NCBI RefSeq assembly: GCF_003075075.1
Contig: NZ_QCYM01000017.1
Coordinates: 1 to 64,000, forward strand
Direction: 5' to 3'
DNA from: Labrenzia sp. 011
GTDB taxonomy: Bacteria; Pseudomonadota; Alphaproteobacteria; Rhizobiales; Stappiaceae
DNA: 64,000 nt
Under the pieces are notes generated by a model. That model saw only the letters and a program-made list of their open reading frames with translations, was not told where the DNA came from and searched no databases. The position numbers and the translations under genes were made by a program. Shown here in pieces: positions 44,695 through 53,058 of this stretch; the first letter of the stretch is position 1, and each line of letters begins with the position of its first letter.

Positions 44695-45705
44695 ATGCGC
44701 ATGTTTGACAAGAAAAGTTTGTGCGTTGCGCTGACATCGGTCGCGGCTGCGGTTGCCGGTGCGGCATCCGCCTCGGCAGCGGATCTTGTGACCTATCAGC
44801 TCGACTGGCTGCCGGGCGGGGACAAGGCTCCCATCTACGTCTGCGTTCAGGAAGGATTCTGCGAGGAAGCCGGTCTGGAAATCAAGATCGAGCCGGGCCG
44901 CGGCTCCTCGGAAGCCATCACCAAGCTGGCGACCGGTACGTCGGATATCGGCTCTGCCGGACTGGGCGCGCTGATGGCTGCCAGAGCGACCGAAGGCGTG
45001 CCGGCGACTGCCGTCATGTCCATCTTCAACATGGGACCGCACGCCTTCTACACGACGGCCGACACGGGCATCACATCCATCAAGGATGTCAAGGGCAAGA
45101 AGATCGCAACCTCGCCCTTCACCTCGTCCAATGTCTTCCTGCCGCTGGTACTCGGCGACAACGGGATTTCCGAAGACGAAATCACCCTGACCAAATCCGA
45201 TCCCGGCGCGCTCGGCCCGTTGCTGATGACCGGCCAGGCCGACGCCATCATCGCCTGGCTCACGGATGTGTCCCGCTACACCAATCAGGCCAAGGAAGCC
45301 GGCAAGGAGATCGTCATTCTGCCGTGGGCCGATGCCGGTCTGGAACTTTATTCCGCCGCCCTCGTGGCCAGCGACTCCTTCCTGAGCGAGCGCCCGGAGG
45401 TGGCAAAACGCTTCGTGGCCGCGTTCAAGAAATCCCTGGAGTTCGCCTATGCGAACCCGGACAAGGCGGCGGCTGCCGTTGCGGCGATGGTACCGGAACT
45501 GTCGGCGGAAGACGTCAAGGGCTCCTGGCTCGACGCCTCCAAGCTGGCCTTCAACGAGGTAACGGAAACCTACGGCCTCGGCGCACTGGATGCGGACCGT
45601 CTGCAAGCCACTTGGGAGCGGGTCGCCGCATCCCAGGGACTGGACCCGGCGTCGCTGCAGCCGGAAGATGCTGTCGACCGGTCCTTCCTGCCGGCCTCGG
45701 AGTAA
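44695..45705 (+). CDS. ABC transporter substrate-binding protein, NMT1/THI5-like
   Basis: A 336-residue secreted protein. AAAGGA at 44682-44687 fits the ATG at 44695 better than the GTG two codons earlier. The signal is SLCVALTSVAAAVAGAASASA. NMT1-type features are VTYQLDWLPGGDKAPIYVCV, EEAGLEIKIEPGRGSSEAI, KLATGTSDIGSAG and the long helical C-terminus. Proteins of this class bind thiamine pyrimidine precursors, riboflavin, nitrate, taurine or pyrimidines. The genes around it (two deaminases and a dioxygenase) favour a nucleobase-like ligand. It starts a rightward operon with ATPase, permease and amidohydrolase. Confidence 0.92.
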   Translation: MRMFDKKSLCVALTSVAAAVAGAASASAADLVTYQLDWLPGGDKAPIYVCVQEGFCEEAGLEIKIEPGRGSSEAITKLATGTSDIGSAGLGALMAARATEGVPATAVMSIFNMGPHAFYTTADTGITSIKDVKGKKIATSPFTSSNVFLPLVLGDNGISEDEITLTKSDPGALGPLLMTGQADAIIAWLTDVSRYTNQAKEAGKEIVILPWADAGLELYSAALVASDSFLSERPEVAKRFVAAFKKSLEFAYANPDKAAAAVAAMVPELSAEDVKGSWLDASKLAFNEVTETYGLGALDADRLQATWERVAASQGLDPASLQPEDAVDRSFLPASE

Positions 45706-45711
45706 TACCCC

Positions 45712-46491
45712 GTGGCGCTTGCACCCAACGCGATCGCCTTCTCCGGTGTCGGCCAGACCTTTCTGACCGGCACCGGCGCCGTGACGGCGCTGGACGGCGT
45801 CTCCGTCACCATAGCGCAGCATGAGTTCATCGCGGTGCTGGGGCCGTCGGGCTGCGGCAAGTCCACCTTGCTGCGGCTGACAGCAGGCCTGATGAAGCCG
45901 TCCACGGGCAGCGTGAGCGTCTTCGGCCTGCCCGTCACGCAACCGCGCGACGACGTGGGCATCGTCTTCCAGAAGCCGACCCTGCTTCCCTGGGCGAATG
46001 TGGAAGACAACGTGGTGTTTCCCGCAAAGCACAAGCAGGGCCGGGTCACCCGCGAGGATCGCGACCAGACGCAGGCGATCATCGAAACGGTCGGGCTGGC
46101 CGGGTTCGAAAGCCGCCTGCCCTCGGAATTGTCCGGCGGCATGCAGCAGCGGGTGGGCATTGCCCGGGCGCTGTTCCTCAATCCGGACATCCTGCTGATG
46201 GATGAACCCTTCTCCGCCCTGGACGCCCTGACACGCGAGACAATGGGCTTCGAGCTTCTGCGCCTCTGGCAGGCCAGTCCGAAGACGGTGCTGTTCATTA
46301 CCCATTCCATTTCCGAAGCGGCGCTTCTGGCCGACCGGGTCCTGGTGCTCAGCGAGCGGCCCGGACGTGTGATCGCCGACCTGCCGGTGCCCACGGCGCG
46401 GCCGCGCGACGAAAGTTCCCTCGGCACCGCCGAAATGCAGGACTACGCCGCGCATCTGCGCTCGCTGCTGATCAGGAAGGATGCCGCCTGA
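45712..46491 (+). CDS. ABC transporter ATPase (TauB/SsuB/ThiZ-like)
   Basis: A 259-residue ATPase from a GTG at 45712, six bp after the binding-protein stop. Walker [11 protein letters not shown]-loop [12 protein letters not shown], signature [12 protein letters not shown], Walker [13 protein letters not shown] and switch [14 protein letters not shown] are in place. It energises the importer. Its stop overlaps the next start (46491) by one base (TGATG). The sequence is typical of the nitrate/sulfonate/pyrimidine-precursor class. Confidence 0.95.
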   Translation: MALAPNAIAFSGVGQTFLTGTGAVTALDGVSVTIAQHEFIAVLGPSGCGKSTLLRLTAGLMKPSTGSVSVFGLPVTQPRDDVGIVFQKPTLLPWANVEDNVVFPAKHKQGRVTREDRDQTQAIIETVGLAGFESRLPSELSGGMQQRVGIARALFLNPDILLMDEPFSALDALTRETMGFELLRLWQASPKTVLFITHSISEAALLADRVLVLSERPGRVIADLPVPTARPRDESSLGTAEMQDYAAHLRSLLIRKDAA

Positions 46492-47351
46492 TGACCGCCA
46501 CCGACCTGCAACGCCCCACCGGCGCGACACCGCCGGAAGCCTCACGCCCCACCCCTTCCGTCCAGCCGCGCCTGCCCCTGGGAGAGCGGCTGCTGCGCAC
46601 GCCCGTCGTGCTGCCCCTTGTGACCTTCCTGCTGCTGCTGGTTCTGTGGGAATCCTGCACCCGGCTGTTTTCCGTACCGTCCTACATCCTGCCGTCTCCC
46701 TCGCGCATCGTGCTCGGGTTTGAATCGGTGTCGGCAGGGCGATGGGCCGAGCATATATGGGCCACGCTGCGGGTGGCGCTTCTGGGCTATCTGGTTTCCT
46801 TCGCCGTCTCCCTGCCCATTGCCGTGGGACTGGCGAAATCCCGGCTGCTGTCGGGGGCGCTCTATCCGCTGCTGGTGGTGATCCAGTCCGTGCCGGTGGT
46901 TGCCGTCGCACCGATCATCATCGTGGTGCTCGGCACGGGAGATGCGCCGCGGGTGGTCATCACCTTCATGATCTCCTTCTTTCCGCTGGTCGTTTCCATG
47001 ACCACCGGACTTGCGGCGACACCGCCGGAACTCATCGAGCTGTCGCGGTCCCTGCGGGCGCCCTCCTTTCGGGAGATCACCCAGATCCGCCTGCCCTATG
47101 CGACCCCCTACATCTTTTCCGGCATGAAGATCTCCATCACCCTGTCGGTCATCGGAGCGGTTGTTTCGGAGTTCGTGGCGGCGGACAAGGGCATCGGCTA
47201 TTTCATCCAGTTCTCGACCTCCATGTTCAAGCTGCCACAGGCCTGGGCCGGTCTGGTGATCCTGGTGGCCATGTCGCTGCTGCTGTTTCAGATCGTCAGC
47301 CAGACCCAGCGGATCCTTTTCCCCTGGTCCCTGCCGAAAGGGCAGAAATGA
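46491..47351 (+). CDS. ABC transporter permease (SsuC/TauC-like)
   Basis: A 286-residue permease with six helices after a Pro/Thr-rich cytoplasmic tail (1-38). The EAA loop is LRAPSFREITQIRLPYATPY followed by GMKISITLSVIGAVVSEFVA, the common pattern of this class. It forms the channel as a homodimer with the ATPase encoded upstream. It ends ATGA, overlapping the amidohydrolase start. Confidence 0.94.
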   Translation: MTATDLQRPTGATPPEASRPTPSVQPRLPLGERLLRTPVVLPLVTFLLLLVLWESCTRLFSVPSYILPSPSRIVLGFESVSAGRWAEHIWATLRVALLGYLVSFAVSLPIAVGLAKSRLLSGALYPLLVVIQSVPVVAVAPIIIVVLGTGDAPRVVITFMISFFPLVVSMTTGLAATPPELIELSRSLRAPSFREITQIRLPYATPYIFSGMKISITLSVIGAVVSEFVAADKGIGYFIQFSTSMFKLPQAWAGLVILVAMSLLLFQIVSQTQRILFPWSLPKGQK

Positions 47352-48766
47352 CCTCGCTGCTGATCGTCAACATCGATCACGGTCTTGCGGGCAACCGGCA
47401 GGGAGACCGTTTCAGCGGCGCGCTGCGCGTGCGCGATGGCGTGATCAGCCAGATGGGCGCGCTTGTCCCCCTGCCCGGCGAAGAGGTCGTCGATGCCGCC
47501 GGCTGCGTGGTGACGCCGGGGCTGGTAAACAGCCATCATCATCTCTTCCAGTCCATCCTCAAGGCGGTTCCCGAAGGGCTGAATGCCCCGCTCGACGACT
47601 GGCTGATGCAAGTGCCCTACAGCTACTGGCCGCTGATCGACGAAGAGGCCCTGAGAGTGGCGGCGCGGATCGGGCTGGCGGAGCTTGTGCTCACCGGGGC
47701 GACGACGGTGTGCGATCATCACTACGTCTTCTCCGACCGCTACGAGTACGACCCGGCCGACATCCTTTTCGAGGAAGCCGGCGCCCTCGGCATCCGCTTC
47801 GTGCTGGCGCGCGGCGGCGGCACCCGCGGCAGGTCCTTCGCGGACCCGGCCCTGCCCCCGCCGCCGACCGAACCTCTTGACGTCTTCCTGACGTCCATCG
47901 AGCGCACGGCCGGCCGCTGGCACGACCCCTCGCCCGGCTCCTTGCGCCGGGTTGCGGTTGCGCCGACGACGCCGACTTTCAATGTCGACGCCGGCGAGCT
48001 GAAGGACATTGCCGGGTTCGCGCGCACCAAAGGTCTGCGGCTGCATTCGCATCTTTCCGAAAACCGCGCCTATGCGGATTTCACCCTTGCCAGATATGGC
48101 AAGCGGCCGGTGTCCTGGCTGGCGGAACAGGACTGGCTGGGGCCGGATGTCTGGTTCGCCCATCTGGTCGACTGCGACGCGGAGGAAGTCCGGCGTCTTG
48201 CGGAAACCGGCACCGCCATGGCCCACTGCCCGCAGGCCAATGCCCGGCTCGGCTCCGGTATCGCGCCCGCCGATATGCTGCATGAAGCGGGCGGGACCGT
48301 TTCCCTGGCCGTCGACGGCGCCGGGGCGAACGAGGCGGCGGACATGGGCGCGGCGCTCTACAGCGCCTTCACGCTTCACCGGGCCGCCAAGGGTGTCGAT
48401 GCCCTGCACGCGGAAACGGCACTGAACTGGGCGACGGAAGGCGGCGCGCAAGCTCTCGGCTTCGACAGACTGGGACTGCTGGCTCCGGGAATGGCCGCCG
48501 ATATCACCCTCTTCGATATCAGCGCGCCCCGTAACCTGGGCCTGCACGATCCGGCCCTGGCACCGGTTCTGACCGGGGCCACCGCCGTGAAACACAGTTT
48601 CGCCGCCGGCCGGCAGGTCGTGAAAGACGGGCGGATTCCCGGGCTCGACCTTGCGGCCCTTGCCGACGACGCCCAACGGATCACCCGCCGTATCATGGAC
48701 AGGAAAAAGGAGATGTCGGCGTCCGCCGGGGCCCGCGCCGCCCTTGAGCTTCCCGCGTTCGGATGA
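47348..48766 (+). CDS. 8-oxoguanine deaminase-like amidohydrolase (AtzB/TrzN-related)
   Basis: A 472-residue amidohydrolase. The ATG at 47348 overlaps the permease stop; the longer open frame upstream is an antisense-free accident and lacks family sequence. Metal ligands: HxH-type SHHHLFQ in GLVNSHHHL (about residue 60), His in RLHSHLSENRAYAD, His in VWFAHLVD and Asp in LAVDGAGANEAADM. Together with TGATTVCDHHYVFSDRYEY it matches 8-oxoguanine deaminase and hydroxydechloroatrazine hydrolase-type enzymes. It would hydrolytically deaminate an oxopurine or triazine-like ring in the cytoplasm. Translationally coupled to the importer. Confidence 0.88.
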   Translation: MTSLLIVNIDHGLAGNRQGDRFSGALRVRDGVISQMGALVPLPGEEVVDAAGCVVTPGLVNSHHHLFQSILKAVPEGLNAPLDDWLMQVPYSYWPLIDEEALRVAARIGLAELVLTGATTVCDHHYVFSDRYEYDPADILFEEAGALGIRFVLARGGGTRGRSFADPALPPPPTEPLDVFLTSIERTAGRWHDPSPGSLRRVAVAPTTPTFNVDAGELKDIAGFARTKGLRLHSHLSENRAYADFTLARYGKRPVSWLAEQDWLGPDVWFAHLVDCDAEEVRRLAETGTAMAHCPQANARLGSGIAPADMLHEAGGTVSLAVDGAGANEAADMGAALYSAFTLHRAAKGVDALHAETALNWATEGGAQALGFDRLGLLAPGMAADITLFDISAPRNLGLHDPALAPVLTGATAVKHSFAAGRQVVKDGRIPGLDLAALADDAQRITRRIMDRKKEMSASAGARAALELPAFG

Positions 48767-48851
48767 ACGCGGATGTGTGGAGTATAAGCTGGCAGTGCCA
48801 CCGCGGCACGGGTCATTGCTCCGTGAACCCTTTTTTGAGGAGAACGGAAAC

Positions 48852-49850
48852 ATGAGCACCTCTACATCCTACGGCCTTGCGGAACTCGAGAAGGAAAAGA
48901 GTTTCGGCGGCGAGGGCGAAACCGTCGATCGCGACATCCCGCGGATCGACATGTCGGACTATTTCTCACGCAAGGCGGAGATCGCCGAAGACCTGTGGGA
49001 GGCTGCCACCGGAATCGGCTTCTTCCAGCTCACCAATCACGGCATTCCCCAGGAACTGATCGACGAGGCCTTTCGCCTCTCCGCGGATTTTTTCAGCCTG
49101 CCGGCGCAGACGAAGGAAAAATTCCCGCTCAGGCCCGGCACGAACGCGGGCTGGGAATTCAAGGCCCAGGTGCGTCCGTCCACCGGCACGGCGGATCAGA
49201 AGGAAAGCTACCAGATCACCCTGCCACGCATGACGGGCCTCTGGCCGTCCGGGGAAGAGGTCACGGGGTTCAAGGCCACCATGCTGGCCTTCGAGCGCCA
49301 CAACTGGGCGCTCGCCATGAAGGTGCTCTCCTGTTTCGCCGACAAGCTGAATTTTCCGCCCGACTTCTTCACCGACGGTCATGATCCCCTGACGCCGGAC
49401 TATCAGTCCACCCTGCGGCTGATCCACTATCTGGGCATGGAGGACGCCAAGCCGGAGGACTTCAAGTTCTGGCGCGCGGGCGCGCATACGGATTTCGACT
49501 GCCTGACGTTATTGCACCAGAAGGCCGGACAGGGCGGATTGCAGCTGTGCCCGGGCAAGGACAGCCAGGGCCGCGCCATCGCCTGGACCGATGTGCCGCC
49601 GCTGGAAGGGGTGATCACCTGCAATATCGGCGACATGCTGATGCGCTGGTCCGACGACAAGCTGCTGTCCAACCTGCATAGGGTGCGCATGCCCAAGCCG
49701 GACGAATATCTCGGTCCGCGCTATTCCATGGCGTTTTTCGCCCAGGCCAACATGGATACGATCCTGGCCGGTCCGGAAGGCAAATATGAGCCGATGAGCG
49801 CGCATGACTACATCCAGATGCGTCTCGGGGCCAATTTCGGCCGGAAATAG
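48852..49850 (+). CDS. 2-Oxoglutarate/Fe(II) dioxygenase, isopenicillin-N-synthase-like family
   Basis: A 332-residue dioxygenase from the ATG at 48852; the upstream frame extension overlaps the amidohydrolase. The facial triad is HxD in AGAHTDFDCLTLLHQ and His in LSNLHRVRMP; the 2-oxoglutarate Arg is in RYSMAFF (RxS). The N-terminal DIOX_N part holds VDRDIPRIDMSDYF and GFFQLTNHGIPQELIDEAF. Thymine-7-hydroxylase belongs to this family, so oxidation of a pyrimidine or purine would fit the deaminase and importer next to it. This is inferred. Gap of 85 bp to the amidohydrolase. Confidence 0.88.
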   Translation: MSTSTSYGLAELEKEKSFGGEGETVDRDIPRIDMSDYFSRKAEIAEDLWEAATGIGFFQLTNHGIPQELIDEAFRLSADFFSLPAQTKEKFPLRPGTNAGWEFKAQVRPSTGTADQKESYQITLPRMTGLWPSGEEVTGFKATMLAFERHNWALAMKVLSCFADKLNFPPDFFTDGHDPLTPDYQSTLRLIHYLGMEDAKPEDFKFWRAGAHTDFDCLTLLHQKAGQGGLQLCPGKDSQGRAIAWTDVPPLEGVITCNIGDMLMRWSDDKLLSNLHRVRMPKPDEYLGPRYSMAFFAQANMDTILAGPEGKYEPMSAHDYIQMRLGANFGRK

Positions 49851-49912
49851 GCAGGTTCAGGCAAACGGGTCCGGCAAGTGCTGCAATGCCGCCGGGCCCC
49901 TTCCTCCCCTGT

Positions 49913-50752
49913 TCAGAGGCCGTAGACCCTGACCGCATTGTCGTGCAGGACGCATCTTGCCTGCGCTTCGCTCAAGCCGGCCAGCAGCCGGTCCGTTGCC
50001 GCGACCCAGTCCGCGTAGGTCGCAGCGAGGGTACACACGGGCCAGTCACTGCCCCAGATCAGGCGATCCGCTCCGAAGCTGGCAAGCAGATGGTCCACAT
50101 AGGGTCTGAGATCGTCCACCGTCCAGCCGTCGGCGGCTTCGGTGACGAGGCCCGAAAGCTTGCAGCAAGCCGAGGTCTGCCGCGCAAGCACGCTCATGTC
50201 ATGCGCCCATGCATCGAAGGCCCTGGTGCGGATCGCGGGCTTCGAGCCGTGATCGATGACGGTCGTCAGATCCGGATGGCGGTCCAGAAGCACGCGCAGG
50301 TTCTTCAGATGCCCGGGCAGGGTCAGCGCATCGAAGGTCAGGGCGTGCCTTGCCATGGCCTCGAAAGCCGGCGTCAGTTGCGGCCGGAGCATCCAGTCCA
50401 CATCGGGGATATCCTGAATCATCGGCCGCAGGCCGACCAGGGCGGAACGTTCCGCCAGCGCGGCAATCTGCTGCGGAGCGTCCGCGGCCTCGAAATCCAC
50501 CCAGCCGACAACGCCCCTGACGAACGGATTGTCCTCGGCCAGCGACAGCAGGAAGTCCGTTTCGGCGTCGGTCGGGGCCGCCTGAACGAGCACGGTTCCG
50601 CTCACGCGGTGCGCGTCCAGAAAAGGCTCGAAGTCCGCGGGCAGAAAGTCCCGGTAGATCGCACCTGCCTCGGGTGTCAGCCAGCCATAATCGCCGCGGT
50701 CGAGTTTCCAGAAGTGCTGATGGGCATCAATACGGGTCAAGAACGCATTCAT
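49913..50752 (-). CDS. L-fuconolactonase-type amidohydrolase
   Basis: A 279-residue amidohydrolase-2 enzyme. Metal-site residues are HQHFWKL (IDAHQHFWK), the His in TTVIDHGSKPAI and Asp in LIWGSDWPVCTLAA. In the non-phosphorylative L-fucose route such enzymes open L-fucono-lactone to L-fuconate. The start overlaps the FucU-type gene stop by 3-4 bp. It is the last gene of the leftward unit regulator-dehydrogenase-mutarotase-lactonase. No signal peptide, so it is cytoplasmic. Confidence 0.9.
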   Translation of the reverse strand: MNAFLTRIDAHQHFWKLDRGDYGWLTPEAGAIYRDFLPADFEPFLDAHRVSGTVLVQAAPTDAETDFLLSLAEDNPFVRGVVGWVDFEAADAPQQIAALAERSALVGLRPMIQDIPDVDWMLRPQLTPAFEAMARHALTFDALTLPGHLKNLRVLLDRHPDLTTVIDHGSKPAIRTRAFDAWAHDMSVLARQTSACCKLSGLVTEAADGWTVDDLRPYVDHLLASFGADRLIWGSDWPVCTLAATYADWVAATDRLLAGLSEAQARCVLHDNAVRVYGL

Positions 50753-51180
50753 GACCCAATGACACCCTTTTTCAGAAGGATATTGCCATAGAGCCGGGTC
50801 TCCCCGGTCTGGAGAATGACAAAGGCTTCCCGGGCGCGCTGATAGAAGGCATGCCGCTCCAGACTGCCGATACTCACCGGGTTGTCGGCCTGTTCGTTGA
50901 CGATCTTCTGGAATTCCGCAACCACCGGCGGGATCTCTGACGGGTTGCCGACCACCTGCATGGTCAGCGCCGGGTCGGGCACATAGATGTCGAGCGGAAG
51001 AACCTGCAGCACGGCCTCCAGCGCCGCCGTCGCCGAGACGCCGTCGAGGCGGACCACGCGCTGGCCGTTGCTGTGCGCGGGAAAGTTCGCGTCGGCGATC
51101 ACGATGTCATTGCCGTGTCCCATGGCCGCCAGAGCATGCAGAAGATCGGGAGACAGAAGAGGGTTCAGGCCGCGTAGCAT
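50749..51180 (-). CDS. fucU: L-fucose mutarotase (RbsD/FucU family)
   Basis: A 143-residue protein from the ATG at 51180; the frame is open further upstream inside the dehydrogenase gene. FucU landmarks are LNPLLSPDLLHALAAMGHGN, DIVIADANFPAHSNGQ with the catalytic His in MGHG, and the terminal ETRLYGNILLKKGV. It interconverts anomers of L-fucose, supplying the form used by the dehydrogenase. It overlaps the dehydrogenase gene by 16 bp and the lactonase gene by 4 bp, showing a compact operon. Confidence 0.93.
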   Translation of the reverse strand: MLRGLNPLLSPDLLHALAAMGHGNDIVIADANFPAHSNGQRVVRLDGVSATAALEAVLQVLPLDIYVPDPALTMQVVGNPSEIPPVVAEFQKIVNEQADNPVSIGSLERHAFYQRAREAFVILQTGETRLYGNILLKKGVIGS

Positions 51181-52220
51181 GTACGGTTCTCCGGCATGGG
51201 GGCGTCCTGGCGGACGAGACCGCCGGACTTCAGATCCGACCAGAAAGCAGCCGGGATGGATGTCTTCAGGACCGCCAGATTGGCTTCGACCTGTGCCGCG
51301 TTCACGGCGCCCGGAATGACCGTCTTGACGCAGGGGTGGCCCAGCACGAACTGCAGGGCAGCGGCGACAAGAGGAACGGAATGGGCGCTGCAAACTTCCT
51401 CGATTTTGCGGACGCGTTCAAGTATGTCCGGCGGCGCGTCCTGGTAATTGTATTTCGCGTCGGGGACGGCGCCGGTCGCCAGAATGCCGGAGTTATACGG
51501 TCCGCCCAGAATGATGCCGACGTCGCGGGCCTCGCACAGGGGCAGGAAGCTTTCCAGGGCCTCCTGCTCGAGCAGCGTGTAACGGCCTGCGAGCAGGAAA
51601 CAGTCGAAATCGGCAAGGCCGAGCAGTTTCTCGCAGACCTGCCATTCGTTGACCCCCGCGCCGATCGCGCCGATTTCGCCCGCCTCCCTCAGCTCGCTGA
51701 GGGCACGGTAACCGCCAAGATCGAAGAGTTCGCGGACGCGGGCATCGCTTGCTTCCTGCGAGCCCTGGGAAAAGGCACAGACATCGTGGACGAAGAGAAT
51801 GTCCGCGTTCGTCACCTGCAACCGCGCCTTGCTGGCCTCGTAGCTGCGCATCACGCCGTCATAGCTGTAGTCGAAGACGATCCGCTTCTGCGGCACATCG
51901 ACGAAGGCTTCCGGGGTCACCTCGTCCGGCTCGCAGTCGAGCAACAGGCGGCCGATCTTTGTCGACAGGTGGATGGTGTCCCTGCCGAAGCGCTTTATGG
52001 CGCGCGCGAAACGTTCCTCCGAACGGCCGAGACCGTATTGCGGTGCCGTGTCGAAATAGCGGATGCCGTTGTCATAAGCCGCCTGCAGCGCGGCCTGGGC
52101 ATCGGGTTCGGCAACCTTGCGGTAGAGATTACCCAGCGGCGCGCCGCCGAAGCCCATTTCCGTCAGCTCAATCCGCTGCGGCGTCCGGCTGTTCAGCAGA
52201 TTCGTTCGAAGACCGTTCAT
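51165..52220 (-). CDS. Aldo/keto reductase, likely L-fucose (D-threo-aldose) dehydrogenase
   Basis: A 351-residue aldo/keto reductase from the ATG at 52220, preceded by AGAGGAAA. The catalytic tetrad is Asp in YFDTAPQYGLGRSEE, Tyr in APQYG, Lys in HLSTKIGRLL and His in ILFVHDVCAF. The group with the PQYGLGRSE motif contains L-fucose/D-threo-aldose 1-dehydrogenases and pyridoxal 4-dehydrogenase. Context (mutarotase, lactonase, dehydratase) makes L-fucose oxidation to the lactone the best guess. It is 23 bp downstream of the GntR regulator. Confidence 0.9.
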   Translation of the reverse strand: MNGLRTNLLNSRTPQRIELTEMGFGGAPLGNLYRKVAEPDAQAALQAAYDNGIRYFDTAPQYGLGRSEERFARAIKRFGRDTIHLSTKIGRLLLDCEPDEVTPEAFVDVPQKRIVFDYSYDGVMRSYEASKARLQVTNADILFVHDVCAFSQGSQEASDARVRELFDLGGYRALSELREAGEIGAIGAGVNEWQVCEKLLGLADFDCFLLAGRYTLLEQEALESFLPLCEARDVGIILGGPYNSGILATGAVPDAKYNYQDAPPDILERVRKIEEVCSAHSVPLVAAALQFVLGHPCVKTVIPGAVNAAQVEANLAVLKTSIPAAFWSDLKSGGLVRQDAPMPENRTCYAA

Positions 52221-52242
52221 TGCATTTCCTCTGGTTGACACC

Positions 52243-52956
52243 CTAATCGAACAGGTCCGGGCGGGTTTCGACGAGCGGCTCCAGGCGGGTGACCAGCCGA
52301 CTCAGATGTTTTCGCATGGCCCGGCGCGCCTTTTCCGGGTCCCGGGCGCGGACGGCCTCGAGGATGACCTTGTGCTCTTCATACGCTTCCTCCGCGCGGC
52401 CGCGCATGGGCAGCAGCAGTTGCCGGGCGCGGTTCACCTGGAGCCAGCCGCTGGCGGCAAGCGCATTCAGTTTCGGAAAACCGGTGAAGGAAAAGATGAG
52501 CTCATGCATGCGCTCGTCCTCCCGGTAGAAGCCGGCCTCGTCGTAGTCCTCGAGACAAAGCGCCTGGAGCCTGAGATTGCGGGTCAGTTCGGAGAGCTGG
52601 TCCTCGGTCCGCTCCGCCGCGACCCTGGCCACGGCGGCCAGCTCGATCGCTTCGCGCAGAAAGGCACCCTCGTGGATTTCCGACATGGAGAACTTCGCGA
52701 CCCGCGACCCGGACTGGGGAATGACTTCCACCAGCCCTTCCCCCGCCAGGCGGGTGATGGCCTCGGTGACCGGAGAACGGGAGACCCCGAGCTTCTCGCA
52801 GATGAGCTGCTTTCGCAGCACGGTCCCCGGCGGCAGGTCCATGGCGAGGATGGCCGAGCGCAGCGCTTCGTAGACACGCTGCGCAAGGGACCCGGTCAGC
52901 CTGCCGATGTCCGGCAAGGGAAATTCGTCAGAGTGTTGTTCGTTTGTCAGCGACAT
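52243..52956 (-). CDS. GntR-family regulator of the fucose cluster, FCD type
   Basis: A 237-residue regulator from the ATG at 52956 (a second ATG lies two codons upstream at 52962). The winged HTH is at about 18-85 (VYEALRSAILAMDLPPGTVL, CEKLGVSRSPVTEAITRLAG, EGLVEVIPQSGSRVAKFS). The FCD domain shows EDERMHELIFSFTG and AYEEHKVILEAVRARD, with metal-binding His candidates. It is the first gene of the leftward fucose unit and faces the dehydratase operon, with 102 bp between. It probably represses both units until a fuconate-type inducer binds. Confidence 0.9.
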   Translation of the reverse strand: MSLTNEQHSDEFPLPDIGRLTGSLAQRVYEALRSAILAMDLPPGTVLRKQLICEKLGVSRSPVTEAITRLAGEGLVEVIPQSGSRVAKFSMSEIHEGAFLREAIELAAVARVAAERTEDQLSELTRNLRLQALCLEDYDEAGFYREDERMHELIFSFTGFPKLNALAASGWLQVNRARQLLLPMRGRAEEAYEEHKVILEAVRARDPEKARRAMRKHLSRLVTRLEPLVETRPDLFD

Positions 52957-52975
52957 GACCATCTCGATTAGAATG

Positions 52976-52987
52976 CTAACATGTTAG
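52976..52987. promoter_or_regulatory. Perfect 12-bp palindrome CTAACATGTTAG in the divergent fucose promoter region
   Basis: CTAACATGTTAG lies 20 bp before the regulator start and 72 bp before the dehydratase start. It is followed by TTGACA on the plus strand at 52988-52993 (a possible -35 element of the dehydratase promoter). A GntR dimer here could control both divergent units. Only the symmetry is seen directly. Confidence 0.6.
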
Positions 52988-53058
52988 TTGACACAGTTGC
53001 CGTGTCAAGCTAGTCCTGAGGCAAGATTGGTCCGAAGAGCCGAACCCGGGAGAGTTCC

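Noticed and set aside
44434-46911. 825-codon minus-strand frame opposite the ABC importer genes
   Set aside because: It is the antisense shadow of three well-supported ABC genes and shows no family-like sequence.
46742-47347. N-terminal extension making a 674-residue amidohydrolase fusion
   Set aside because: The segment is an alternate frame of the permease gene. The amidohydrolase has its own ATG overlapping the permease stop and a normal family start.
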